Origin: Cordia subcordata
Lineage: Eukaryota > Streptophyta > Magnoliopsida > Boraginales > Cordiaceae
Direction: 5' to 3'
DNA: 64,000 bases
NCBI GenBank assembly: GCA_028554755.1
Contig: JAPTOF010000010.1
Coordinates: 13,278,501 to 13,342,500 of the forward strand
Under the pieces are notes generated by a model. The model was not told the origin of the DNA. It did not search any database and saw only the letters and a list, made by a program, of their open reading frames with translations. Below are positions 40,000-51,137 of this stretch, piece by piece; within the stretch, counting starts at the first letter, position 1, and the number at the start of each line of letters is the position of its first letter. Made by a program: the position numbers and the translations under genes.

Positions 40000-41206
40000 G
40001 CCATGCTCGGGTCAAATAAATGCTTCAGGCACTGCCTATTCACAGTCAAAACTCATCCATCCTTCAAATCCTTAATCTTTATTGCTCCAGAAGGGTAGGC
40101 TTCAATAATCTCGTATGGACCATCCCATCAACTTCTCAATTTACCTGGGAAGAGTTTCAATCTAGAATTAAACAACCAAACTTTGTCAGTAGAAGAGAAA
40201 GATTTCCTAACGATATGCCGATCATGCATTTTCTTCATTCTCTCTTTATAAAGCTTAGCATTCTCATACGCTTCATATCTCAATTCCTCCAGCTCAGCTA
40301 AGTCAAGCTTCCTTTTCTCCCCTACAATAGACATGTCAAAATTTAAAGCTTTAATAGCCTAATATGCTATATGCTCTAACTTGACAAGTAGATAGTAAGC
40401 CTTCCCATACACCAACCTATATGGAGACATACCTATAGGGGTCTTATACGCAATATAGTAGGCCCATAATGCATCACTCAATCTACAATACCAATCTTTC
40501 CTATCAGGCTTAACCATTTTTTCTAGAATGGACTTGACCTCCCTATTTGAAACTTCAACTTGTCCACTCGTCTGAGGGTGATACGGGGTAGCAATCTTAT
40601 GAGTGACTGAATATTTTTTAAGTAAAGCCTTAAGTGTCCTATGGCAAAAGTGCTTCCCTCCATCACTAATCAAGACTCATGGTACCCCAAACCTAGAAAA
40701 GATGTACTCTCGATGAACTTCACCACAACCTTGTGGTCATTGGTTCAGGTAGCAATCGCCTCAACCCACTTGGACACATAGTCAACAGCCACTAAGATGT
40801 ATTGATACTCAAAGGAAGGTGGAAACGGACCCATGAAATCAATTCGCCAAACATCAAAAAGTTCACACACAAAAATAAGGGAAAGAGGCATCATATTTCT
40901 CCTAGAAATAGATCCAGATTTTTGGCATCTAACACACTTTTTACAAAATTCCTCGGCATCTCTACAGAGTGTGGGCCAAAAGAATCCACTTTGCAAGACT
41001 GTAGCTGCAATTTTCTCTCCTCTAAAGTGACCTCCACGCGTCTCACCATGACACATATTCAAAATACTTTCAAACTCGCTCTCCGGAACACATCTACGAA
41101 TCACTTGATTTGCACACATCTTAAAGAGATAAGGATCCGTGAGTACCCTTGTGTAGCATGAACTTGCTCCTGAATGAATTCTGGAAACTGTGGTACTAAT
41201 GGGCAA
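40000..41206 (-). pseudogene. Retrotransposon A integrase
   Basis: From 41206 downwards: the zinc-binding HHCC domain ([20 protein letters not shown], then FCKKCVRCQ), then the core with [13 protein letters not shown] (first Asp), ISDGGKHF (second Asp, at 40673-40650) and [18 protein letters not shown] (Glu). It ends with a C-terminal region [13 protein letters not shown] and LFPGKLRS. The core is cut by a small frame break around 40680-40745 and a stop near 40360. Integrase would insert the cDNA. The order and wording fit the Athila side of Ty3/Gypsy. No RT is found upstream. Confidence 0.85.
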
Positions 41207-42311
41207 GCTATTGTCTCATGGGACGACTCAGAAAACAAGGCACACACCCCAATGACAGAAGGAGAAGATGACGATACTAGCAGATTGGCCTTACAACCCG
41301 GAGTAGGTGTCAGACCTAAGGAAATCAACTGGTCAAGCTTATGGGTCAATGCTTCTGCCTTAGATGGAAAATCATGAGATGTGCCTACTTCATTCACTCC
41401 TCTCCTAGGATTACTCCTACTCGACCCATCTAATGCCACGTTCTAAAAAGAATCCTCAGCAACACACTCTAAAATTACCTTCACTAGGTCTCAGATTATA
41501 GAATCCCCAACTCGACATGGTATTCACTGTCATGCGCTGGGACTCGGTAAGACCCCTAAAGAAGTAATGCAGAAGATTGTGGTACTATACACATGTGTGG
41601 ACACTGACGCAATAAATCATTATACCTCTCCCACATCTCATAGAAAGATTCAAACTCGTGCTGAGAAAAGTTCATAATCGAAGCTTGCAGGTCAGCGGTC
41701 TTAGCCATAGGGTAAAACCTCTGATAGAATCAGGATTGAAGCTCATCTCAAGATGTAATGGCTCTATCGAGCAAGGACTGAAGCCATTGTTTGGCTTTTT
41801 CCTTGAGGGAGAAAGGGAAAAGTCTGAGCCTATTATTCTCTTGAGACACATTTGGAAAATTGAAAATAGAACAAATCTCCACAAAATCAGTGACATATGC
41901 TAGGGGACTCTCATTACTCCTACCATAGAAAGACAGGAGCATAACTAATATCCCATGCTTAATCTCAAAGCTCACCTCCCCTAAACCCGGTGGAAGGATG
42001 GCCATATTCGGCTCAAAGGTATGAGGAATGAAGTATTGCATAAGGGTCATGTCATCGGCTACTTGGCATGGATTCAGAAGCCTAGGAAGCTTAACATTCT
42101 CATTATGTGGAACAATAGAAGGCGAAAAATAAGGAGGATAAGGAGGATTATCATTCCCATTATGGGGAAAAAGAGGAGGGAGATCATTTCCTTTTTCTGC
42201 CATTTCACCTATATTGCGTTCTAAGTTCCTAAGATGACGGTGAATTCCCTGTGGTTCAGAATTAAAAGGAACTAAGTTAGGTCTAAGTGAGCGTCTACTA
42301 AGTATGCACAA
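41100..42311 (-). pseudogene. Retrotransposon A gag
   Basis: From 42311: NIGEMAEKGNDLPPLFPHNG, then a retrotrans_gag-type domain with SPLAYVTDFVEICSIFNF, LRLFPFSLKEKAKQWLQSL, and in the next frame DLQASIMNFSQHEFESFYEM, then LLRQCPHM. After more stops a tail (EVGTSHDFPSKAEALTHKLD) reaches 41101, overlapping the integrase start. Gag would form the particle. At least two frame breaks (about 41747 and 41560) are present. Confidence 0.8.
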
Positions 42312-42587
42312 AAAGAAACAGAATCTTCTTCCAACTCTTCAACCCCTGAAACTGCAATTTCAACCTAAATCTACAGCACAGAAACCACAAGTCCCTAAAA
42401 ACTACAAAAGAAAATAACACTAAATAGAAACACTAAATTAAACAAAACTCATTGCAAAAATAAAGCATAAACTATCACCAAAATAAAAGAGAACAATGAA
42501 ACTAAGACTACTACTAGAACAATAATAAAAATAACAAAGCACGTAACCAATTAAAACATACAAATCAAAGAAACCAACTGTGCCTCC

Positions 42588-42607
42588 TCAGTAACGGCGC
42601 CAAAAAC
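42588..42607 (-). other. Retrotransposon A primer binding site
   Basis: Just inside the 5' LTR the minus strand reads TTTTTGGCGCCGTTACTGAG, close to the TGGCGCCGTTGCC-type primer sites of Athila-like elements. Confidence 0.8.
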
Positions 42608-42608
42608 T

Positions 42609-44561
42609 TGGTGTTGTTTTAAAAACCCACAAGTGCACGGATCGGAAGTAGTGTAGTGTCTGCAAGTGTATGGGTTTCATCTCTTTAGGGAGGCCTTTAA
42701 CTACGGTTTCTAAGTCCTATGTGTCCTAGATTAACTACGTGTAGAAACAAAATTATTTTTGAGATTTTTTCGAATTTTGAATTGAAGGGAACTCCAAACT
42801 ATCCTATTGAAACTAAAGTGCATAAATTAAACTAAAAGTAAATGGAAAACAATGAGAAGACGGCAATTGGAAACGACTAGGGGAATTCGGTAATGGGAAA
42901 CGGCCTAGGGTCGGATTACCTCCTATGTTCGGCTAGTGATTAGATTGACTAACTATGGACCGTAGGCAATCAATAGCTTTAATGCCTTAGTTTATTAGCT
43001 AGGCTTATTACCCTTAATTAAAGGTGCACTCCTATCCCTAAACGGACCCTTTCTAGAGCATAGGTTTGTCCTACTAATTAAGGCTTTGCAACTACACCAA
43101 CAACCTAAGTGATTGACTAATCCAAGTTGATTAAGGCAGACCCATTAATTGTGTTTCAAACTAAGGATGGAACCAATTAATCTTAAGCCTATTCAAGCAC
43201 AATTAGCAAATATCGCAAGCGATAGATCATGGCTCACACATTAACAATGATTCATGCTAAGCACAAGACCAATAATCATAAATAAATACAAAACAAGCAT
43301 GCATAAACTCTCTTGGATTTTCAACAAATATATAGACATGTTATATTAAAGTCATTAACAATTCTCCACAAGTTATGCAATCATCGTGCCTCACAAAATC
43401 CATAAAAAGTCAAAATCCAACACGAAGCCATAATATAATCCATAATCCAACCCTAGCCTAAGGCAATTAGTTCAACATATTAAAAGAGAGGGAAAAACTG
43501 AAATTTAATATCAAAAACATTAATTCCATGTCCAAGAAATTAAATCTCAAGGTTATAACCTCTTCCCACTTCAATTTCGCTTAAGTTCAACTCCAAAACA
43601 CAATTTTCAGCAATGAATTCCAACTTGACAGCAACTTTTCTACAGAATTCTGCACCAATTTAGCTCTCTTTTCAGCCCCAAAACAGCCCCAAAACCTGCA
43701 GAAATAAGCACACAAATAGTGTATTTATAAGGCCCTAATTAGTAGAAAGTAAACTCAAAGAAAAGAACAAACAAAATCTCTTGTTTATGCAGCTTTTCGG
43801 ACTAATTTCTCCGCTTTTTCCTGCAAAAAGGCTTGCTGGAATTTGCCTCTTTTTACCCCCAAATTAGCCCCAAAAATTCCCCTTTTATGTGTGAATGTGT
43901 GAGAGTATCTATGTGAGAAGATGGGTGTTTTTGTGTGAAAAAGAAGAATGAATAATCGGAGAAATAAGGGCTGGTTTGGTGCTGCTTTTTTCGTTCCTAG
44001 CTGCTCTCCTTCTCCTGCTCTCCAAAAGGTTGTTGATGAGTTGATATATATAAGGGTGTTGTGTTTGTATGCCCTAAAGAAAGAAAAGAAAAGAAAATGA
44101 ATAGTATGGTTCAAGTCATTTGTTAATATAATATATAATATACTATCTATTGGCTTACGTATTATGTACATACATATATATAATATATAATATATAATAC
44201 TCTAACTATGTCTTAAAACCCGAGAGCTTTATTAATTATGTCCTAAACTAATTTAGTAAACTCTAATTTAACTAACTAAAATTCCTAGAATCCTAATCCT
44301 AGTTATTTAATAACTTAATTCTAATCTAACCTAGCTAACTTATGAATTTAATTTCCTAATTCCTAATTAATCAAAATTACTATAAAAAATGAAAATAGAA
44401 TAGAAAACACATAAAACAATAAAAAATTGATATACCACACATAAATGCTCATTAAGATTCAATAAGCACTCAGAAACTCGAAATAGGCAAAATTAGCACC
44501 AAAACAAGCACTTAAATGCACTCCAAATCATTCAATTTATGCTCCAAAAACACACACATCA
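42609..44561 (-). repeat. Retrotransposon A 5' LTR (1953 bp)
   Basis: Direct repeat of 36329-38404, with TG...CA ends, next to the primer binding site. Bordered outside by the AAGGG duplication at 44562-44566. Confidence 0.92.
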
Positions 44562-44566
44562 AAGGG

Positions 44567-45640
44567 TCAACTGTTATTGTAGAATTTCCTGTTGAGAATA
44601 ATGATTTACCTACAATATCATGTTTACAATAATATTTAGTTGATAATGGCATATCATCTAATTGATTGAATCAATATAGTTCAATTTCAAGTTAAAGACA
44701 TTACCGTAAATTGTTAAGGTGACAAGTTGTGTTGCTATTGTGATTGGCATCATTTTTGTTGAAGTCATTATAGCAACACCTTTAGCAAGTACAAGCTCTC
44801 TCTAAAGAGTCAAAATCATTTGCCTAACCCTTCAATTTTGAAAGTTAACCCAAAAACCTTTTACATTATTTGTTGTAGATAGCAAATATTGGCAAAAACA
44901 GAGTGTGCAATGATATAACGGCTTACTCTTGGTTGATGATGACGAATTCTTGCAGAGTAGTTTCACCTCTAATCGTTAATACCATTTTTGGCTCTCGATG
45001 GTCAATGACAACCCTAATTGCATCTAATATGGATAATGTAAAGTTAAGAACCAAAGTTATGCAAGACGTAATAATGAAAGTTATTCAATGAGCTTATTGC
45101 AAATTTGGTGCTTACCCACTGATATATTAGAGGTTGCAGCTTGGATTATGTTTGTGTAGGATGCAAAATTGATTGCCACATGGATAGCATATGGAGTATC
45201 TTGAGGTTGGCGCATTACTGTAGTTCTTTCATTATTGACCCACTGCTATTGATGTGGAACGATTCTAAACTTTATCAATAGGCTGCACCTTTGCTCTTGA
45301 GATTAGATATATCTGATAAACTTCAAACCATTCAACTAACTTAATCTATGTCAGAATCGAATATGACTGCTTATATTCTCGTGCCCTGAAATTTTTTCTT
45401 TTTGTAGTGTAAGAATGTATCTTCTAATGCGAAGAAGAGAAATAAAGTGATCACTTATGTATTGAAAATTCTTATGTGGGAGTCAGCGAAAATCAACCTT
45501 TGATATCTTATTCCTGTGTTATATGATTGTCTTGCATGTTGTTTTTTAATAAGTTGAACTCTTGCTATCTACTTATTTAAGTTGGGATGTATATCAGCCA
45601 CAAGGGTGATGACTCTTTCTATTTTACCTGCAAAGATCAA
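44567..45640 (-). pseudogene. Helitron 1 RPA-like gene, 5' part
   Basis: Minus-strand sequence from about 45628 (after a TTTGCAG) reads with frame changes ADIHPNLNK and VQLIKKQH, matching IFPNLSKWTAKVQLIEKQHV in the inverted copy at about 61570-61630. Downstream blocks align with the DUF223/OB-fold region of RPA-like proteins. It continues at 36323 on the far side of retrotransposon A. Confidence 0.65.
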
Positions 45641-45768
45641 TAATAACACATATATGAAAAAGAAAGAACTGCACTTGAGATAAGTGATTTGGTATATAAA
45701 TGCGATAGTTTTTAAAAGAATAGGAAGTGATAATAGAAACCTCTAGAAGCCTGCGAGAAATATATTTC

Positions 45769-46243
45769 TCATAGTTCAACAAGTTTCAAAACTTCTTGAT
45801 ATACAACATTCTTTGTGTATTTGCTATTGATATTGTCAGAATTTATTGGATTTATCAAAATTTTAACTCCTATTGAGGTTTTGGCACGACAAAAAGCTTT
45901 ATAGAGTTAGCCATATGAAAAGACTAGTTCACGTAAATATATGCCAACATTTTCAAGTGTCTGTCCTTCAACTTTATTAATTGTCATTGCAAAGCACAAA
46001 CGGACATGAAATTGGATTCTTTTAAAAGGAATTGGGCATCTAACATTTTCCCAAGGTTGAAGAGGAACTTTTGGGATAAAGACATGCTTTCCACTAAAGT
46101 CTCCTATTGCAATGATTGCATGAATGACTTGAGCATGTTAGCCACAACATATAAGTCTAGTATCATTGCATAGACCTTCTATCAATTGAGATTTACAAGA
46201 AGCATAATTAGGCAATTTTCTTTAAGCACAAGTCTATGAGGTG
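45769..46243 (-). pseudogene. Helitron 1 Pif1-type helicase, C-terminal part
   Basis: The minus strand gives, in shifting frames, KSFMQSLQ, then FSGKHVFIPK-like, then FHVRLCFAMTINKVEGQTLE-like wording. These correspond to helicase motifs V and VI (the INKAQGQ..L and SHGQLYVALSRA regions) in the homologous Helitron 2 frame. The stop codon is at 45769-45771. The rest of the helicase lies at 52657-53950, beyond retrotransposon B. Confidence 0.7.
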
Positions 46244-46248
46244 GTAAT

Positions 46249-47734
46249 TGATGTGTGTTTACACCCGCAAGTGCATAGATCGTGTGTAGTGAAGCGTGCA
46301 AGTACGGTGTCATTCTTTCTTAGAGAAGCTCCTTAGTTCGGTCTCTACGTGCTTGGTGCCTAAGATTACCTACGTGCATGTGTTGAACTATTTTTGATCT
46401 TTTTGATTGAAAAGGGCTCTAAAATAAAACTTAAATCTAAAACTAAGCTCATGGAGAGGAACTATAGGTGCTAAGCTAAGGAAACAAAGCTCTACAAGAT
46501 GGAAGGGGATCTCGGGTAATTGCATTTGCAACTAGACTCAAGCCATAATAATGATTCAGTCTATCTATGGCATGATTGCTCTCTTTGGTGTTGATTAACA
46601 TCCTACTTGAGACTAACCTATTAGTATTATTTGAGACTAGAAGTTAGACTTCATTAACTAGTGCTAGTGGGTACCCTTTTTGTATTGTTTCAGACTAGAG
46701 GTATACTCCTACCACACAAGTCATTAATTAAGAATACTAATCAACACACATAGTTGCAAATAGGACTCATGCCATTAGCATGGATTAAGGCTAAGGTAAC
46801 ACTGCTACTGATAGCATTTAAGCACGAAATAACAAATGCAAGTTCACCTAGGCATTTTATCAAACACATAGACATATTCAACTATCAACAAATAAACATA
46901 TTGATTTATGCCATTAATCAATGTAAAGAGGCATGTATTAAGAGCGAAAGATATGCACAAATCCTTTATTCAAAACCCTAATCTAATATACAACATCAAT
47001 CAACCCTAGATCTAACCCAAATACAAAGCATATTTACAAGAATATGAAAAGGAATAAGAACCTCCCCTTCAAACCCTTGCTCAAATCCAAAGCAAAACCC
47101 TTCAATCTCTTATTACAAGCTTCAATCCTTGCTTGGTTTGGTGTCAGATTATGGTTTTAGGTGCTTGATGAAGTGGGTAAAGGGTTAGAGTTTATTGGGA
47201 TTTAAGAAAAATAAAGTTCCTCTTCTTGAAAATGAGTTGAAAATGCACTTTTAAAGCTTCAGTACGCTCTGCCGGACTCATAACCGGTCGATTAGCAAGA
47301 TACTTTTGGTCTACCGGCAAATTTCAATGCATTCTGGTTTTGCCGGTCAACCGGCAGGAGCAGGAAAAGTAACCGGCAAAACCAATTTTACACATAACAT
47401 GCTTGTTTTGGCTTTGATTTGCACCCAGTTTTTTTCTATTGCCTCGTACTGCTTCTGGGAACCTCCAAAGCCATTTTTCTTCATCTTTTCATCTTCAAAT
47501 CACCCTCAAGATTTGTCCTTGGGCTTACGCATCTTCAAGCTCACTTCTTTCTCCCAAAATGTGCCTAAAAGACAAAATAAAACAATTAATGTAGGATTTA
47601 TGCATTTTGACACCTGTATGTACAAATATGACTAATAGTGCACAAATGCAACCCTAAACACTCTCAAATAAGCTCAAAACACCTTGTGAAGTGTGTGCAA
47701 ACACTATATGCAAACACACAACACGCACACATCA
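46249..47734 (-). repeat. Retrotransposon B 3' LTR (1486 bp)
   Basis: Direct repeat of 51138-52651. On the minus strand it follows the purine-rich GGGGAAACGTTTGGGGGTGT. Confidence 0.9.
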
Positions 47735-47757
47735 ACACCCCCAAACGTTTCCCCTAC

Positions 47758-49290
47758 TTGTCTCCAAGCAAGCCTAAACCGAGTTTATCCACGTGCTTCT
47801 CAAAGAGTTGCTGGTTGTATTGACTTGCTATCTTTTTGCCTCCAAGGGGTATTAGGTATCATTCCTTTCGTATAAGGGCTTCCCTAGCCATTTCAAGTTC
47901 TTCTCTAAAGCACAAGAGGTCTTGCACCTCTTGGGAACTTACGAAGTAGCTAGAACCACTACAAACTTAGGGTTCTAACTCACGCACTCACGATGTTGAT
48001 ACTTCATGCCTTATCATCTAACATGGCCTCTCAACATGCACTTAGCCCCAAAGATACCAGAAAGAGAGGAATATATCATAATGGCTCACAATTGATGTAA
48101 AAGCCTTATTCACAACGCATGAAAGAATAAAAGAGATATTTGTGTCAAATTGACATTGTTCACTAGACACTTATTCAATATACTTCACTTTTTCATCTTT
48201 TTGTTGCCTTTTTGGCTTTTTCTCATTTTTCATTTTTTTTTTCATTTTTTCATTTTTTTTATTTTTCTTTATTTTTTGCATTTTTTTTCTCAATACATAA
48301 CATAAATTAGAAGAAAAGAAAAAGAAGAGGCTAAAGCACACTAAAAGAACCAATCAAGGAATTGACACTTATATCAACAACCCTTTAGAAACACTTTTTT
48401 CAACCAAGTTGTGGGGTAACTACAAGGTGCATTCTTAGAAATGCTCACTACCCACAGTTTTCAAAAGGATTCTATTCAAAGTCTAGCTTATACTTTACAC
48501 TCCATTCACTCCCCAAAATACACCCTCATCTTCTCCTATCAATTAAGTTAATAACAAATGCCAACTCTCCAACTAACATAGAGATAAACCAACTCCAAAC
48601 ATGCAAAAAGTCAAAAAAATTGAACACTTTTTGAGCAAAAGCATGGAGTGCTATGCAAATCTACCCCAAACATGATATAAACATTAAAGGAACAACTACA
48701 CCCTAAATGTAAACTTTGCTTGTCCTCAAGCAAATAGCAGTAAGCCACACGACAAGCAATCAACATGAAACACATATGCAGACTGTGGAAAGAGATAGAT
48801 AGGGACAAGTAAAAAATGGATAGATACAACCATATTTTCATATAGTCTGCAAATGCCAGAGACAATCCAATGGTCCATTAGCCTCCATCTTTTGTAAAAA
48901 GCACTAATGCTCAAAAAACAAAGAAGAGATTAGTAGTCAATATAATGTAAGCTCACATTGGCATTTAAAAGATAAGTAAAGATGTATGAAAGGGTATAGA
49001 ATTGATGCACAAATGATAAAATGGAGCACGAATAAGTAAGGGAGCAAAAATCTAATCCTAATAAGAAGAAAAGCAAACAAAGTATAACCTAAACTACTAA
49101 AAGACAAAGAAAACAAAAAAAAAAAAAAAAAACAAAAGCAATCCAATCTACTATATATAAAGCAAGAATAAATGAATGAAAATTAATCTATTGCATACAA
49201 AAGCAAAGGAAAGTAAATACAAGGAGAATAAGAAAAATATGAAAAAGCCTAGGGTGTCTCCTAGTAGCGTGGATTTAACGCCCCCAGCTG
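47758..49290 (-). other. Retrotransposon B 3' non-coding region, shared with A
   Basis: Co-linear with 38426-39999: shared phrases include AACATGGCCTCTCAACATGC and TTGCTTGTCCTCAAGCAAAT (plus strand), T-homopolymer blocks near 48230-48290, and on the minus strand GCTACTAGGAGACACCCTAG near 49250-49265. No supported gene. Confidence 0.65.
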
Positions 49291-49300
49291 GGCGCCGATG

Positions 49301-49969
49301 TTAGAATAGAACATGTTTAAAGTTGTGTGGCACAAATTGCCAAATAATCATCAAAGCACAGAATGTAGAGGGAAAAGGATCATGCAATAAATGATAGGGC
49401 AAAGAATGAACAATGCAAGCCCTTTCCAAAATGTCCCACCTTAAAGTATGAAAAATAGATGTATGCTCAAATGTGGGAGGTGTCATATGCAAACGTGAAA
49501 GATCATGCTCCCCTTGCTCACTAACTAACCACTCTATGACCTTCTTCTCATTATCTAAGACTAAGAACACATCCTCCCCATTGGTCACGGGTAGATCTAA
49601 TGCATGCAAAGTGGGTGGTGTGTGTCCTAGTCCTAAACGAAAGCGTTCCATGCAAGAAGGCACAATTGTGATCTTCAAAGAATGGGGAGACTCGACGGAA
49701 TCAAAATGGGGAGTTTGGGCGACATCCAGAGAAGGAAGTTCAATTGAAGGAGAGGTGGAAGGACTAGACTCTTCCTCTCTATGAGGTTTGGCATCATCAA
49801 ACAAGGGTCGCTCTAACTCCTCACAAGGAGTGGACATGCATGGAGTTGGTAAATTAGACTCAAGTGACTCATCATGCAAACAAGTAAGTGCAAGGGGAGT
49901 GTGCACACTTATCTCTCTCCAAAAGGCATCAGAGTTGAATTGAGCAATAATATCAAGTTCATCCTCCAA
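49301..49969 (-). CDS. Retrotransposon B uncharacterised 222-residue open frame
   Basis: An uninterrupted minus-strand frame from ATG at 49969. The N-terminal half is Ser/Pro/Glu-rich and acidic (EELERPLFDD, REEESSPSTSPSIELPSLDV). The C-terminal half is more hydrophobic, with VFLVLDNEKKVIEWLVSEQG and FCALMIIWQFVPHNFKHVLF. It resembles no domain I know. It lies where pol would be, between the gag-like frame and the 3' non-coding region, and its intact state in an otherwise broken element is notable. It may be the end of a longer gag-like product, or an additional retrotransposon ORF. It is not expected to be a host gene. Confidence 0.45.
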   Translation of the reverse strand: MEDELDIIAQFNSDAFWREISVHTPLALTCLHDESLESNLPTPCMSTPCEELERPLFDDAKPHREEESSPSTSPSIELPSLDVAQTPHFDSVESPHSLKITIVPSCMERFRLGLGHTPPTLHALDLPVTNGEDVFLVLDNEKKVIEWLVSEQGEHDLSRLHMTPPTFEHTSIFHTLRWDILERACIVHSLPYHLLHDPFPSTFCALMIIWQFVPHNFKHVLF

Positions 49970-50431
49970 ACATGGTTGAGATGTGGGAAGATAGGTAATA
50001 ATAGGTTCGCATGACTCAACGGGGGTAGTGAAAGCATGGAAGGATAAGGTATCACTTCCTCCAAAACATACCCAGAGTTGTCATCAAGACCAAAACATCA
50101 TTAAGCTTATTTTCTTCCTCACTACAAGATGTAAACTCTCCATCTATCTCTCTATTTATCTCTTCCTCCCAAACATTGTCTTTTTCACCATTAATCTCTT
50201 CATCCATAGGTCTCACTCATGTCCCTTCAACCCAGTCTAAAGGTATCTCAACACTTTCACTCACTGGTTGATCATTCTCAACTTCTCTATGAAAGCATTT
50301 GACTTTTCCAGAGAATTGTCCATTCATCTCCTTTAGTCTCTCAAGGTTAGAATGAATTAGGGATTTGAGGTATTCATATTTTGTGTCCTCACCTAGGGAG
50401 ACCTAAAAGAAGAAGGTTCAACCAAGTAGAA

Positions 50432-50938
50432 TTAGTGGGCATTTTGATCAAAATTAGTATAAGCATAACCATCAAAAAACTCATAAGAGGCATATATGGG
50501 AAAGGATGTTATGAAAGATGGACTCTCAAAACAAGGAGGTGGGTAGAATGAAGAGTCATCTTGACCCTCAGACAAAGATGCATGATGTGGCTCTCTCTAA
50601 TCACGATGACTAGATGAAGATGCATGCATAGGCACATGATTACTAGTGGCATTTTTGGGCCTTACAAGAAAGGTGGGACAAGAATCAAAATCATGGTTGT
50701 GGCTTCCACAAAGATCACAAAAATAATAATATGACTCCTTATAATCATTATATCTAGATGGTGATGCATGACTATAGGGGCCATAACTTGCATTAGCCTG
50801 ATATTGAGGATAACATGTAGTATGATGCTCACAACTACCATATAGAACACAATCATTGAGAGCATATATAGGGGGTGGGGAAGAGGATACAAGTGACCAC
50901 CAAGAAGTATTGGAGTTATCCATACAAAAGCAACACAA
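50432..50938 (-). pseudogene. Retrotransposon B gag-like frame with CCHC zinc knuckle
   Basis: The frame from 50938 contains FCDLCGSHNHDFDSC, a perfect CX2CX4HX4C knuckle typical of nucleic-acid-binding gag proteins, preceded by Tyr/Ser/His-rich sequence (YGPYSHASPSRYNDYKESYY). A single TAG at about 50594-50596 interrupts it; the same frame then stays open (EGQDDSSFYPPPCFESPSFI) to a stop at 50432. No capsid-type domain is recognisable upstream. It probably gave RNA packaging for a non-autonomous element. Confidence 0.6.
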
Positions 50939-51114
50939 GCAAACCTCTTCTCAATTCAAATTTTTTTTTTTCAAAATTTTGGCATTTTTTTTGAATTTTC
51001 AAATTTTTTTCAATTTTTTGTGGCTTTTCAAATAAGGAAAGCAAATAAAGATAAAACCACGTGCAAGCAACTAATCAAAAACACAAAGACACGCAAAGAA
51101 CCAATACTATGCCT

Positions 51115-51137
51115 CCTCGACAATAGCGTCAAAAGCT
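51115..51137 (-). other. Retrotransposon B primer binding site (degenerate)
   Basis: Next to the 5' LTR the minus strand reads TTTTGACGCTATTGTCGAGG, a mutated form of the TTTTTGGCGCCGTTACTGAG site in A. Confidence 0.65.

Larger units (their letters stand above)
36329..44561 (-). mobile_element. LTR retrotransposon A: Athila-like Ty3/Gypsy element lacking RT
   Basis: 8233 bp with LTRs at 36329-38404 (3') and 42609-44561 (5'). On the plus strand each begins TGGTGTTGTTTT and ends CACACACATCA. AAGGG flanks both sides (36324-36328 and 44562-44566), and the empty site in Helitron 2 (around 62618) has one copy. A primer site (42588-42607) and polypurine tract (38405-38425) are in place. On the minus strand it codes gag (42311-41100) followed by integrase (41206-40000). 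Protease, RT and RNase H are missing. gag and integrase are adjacent, so the loss is an internal deletion, and the element could move only if helped in trans. Confidence 0.92.
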
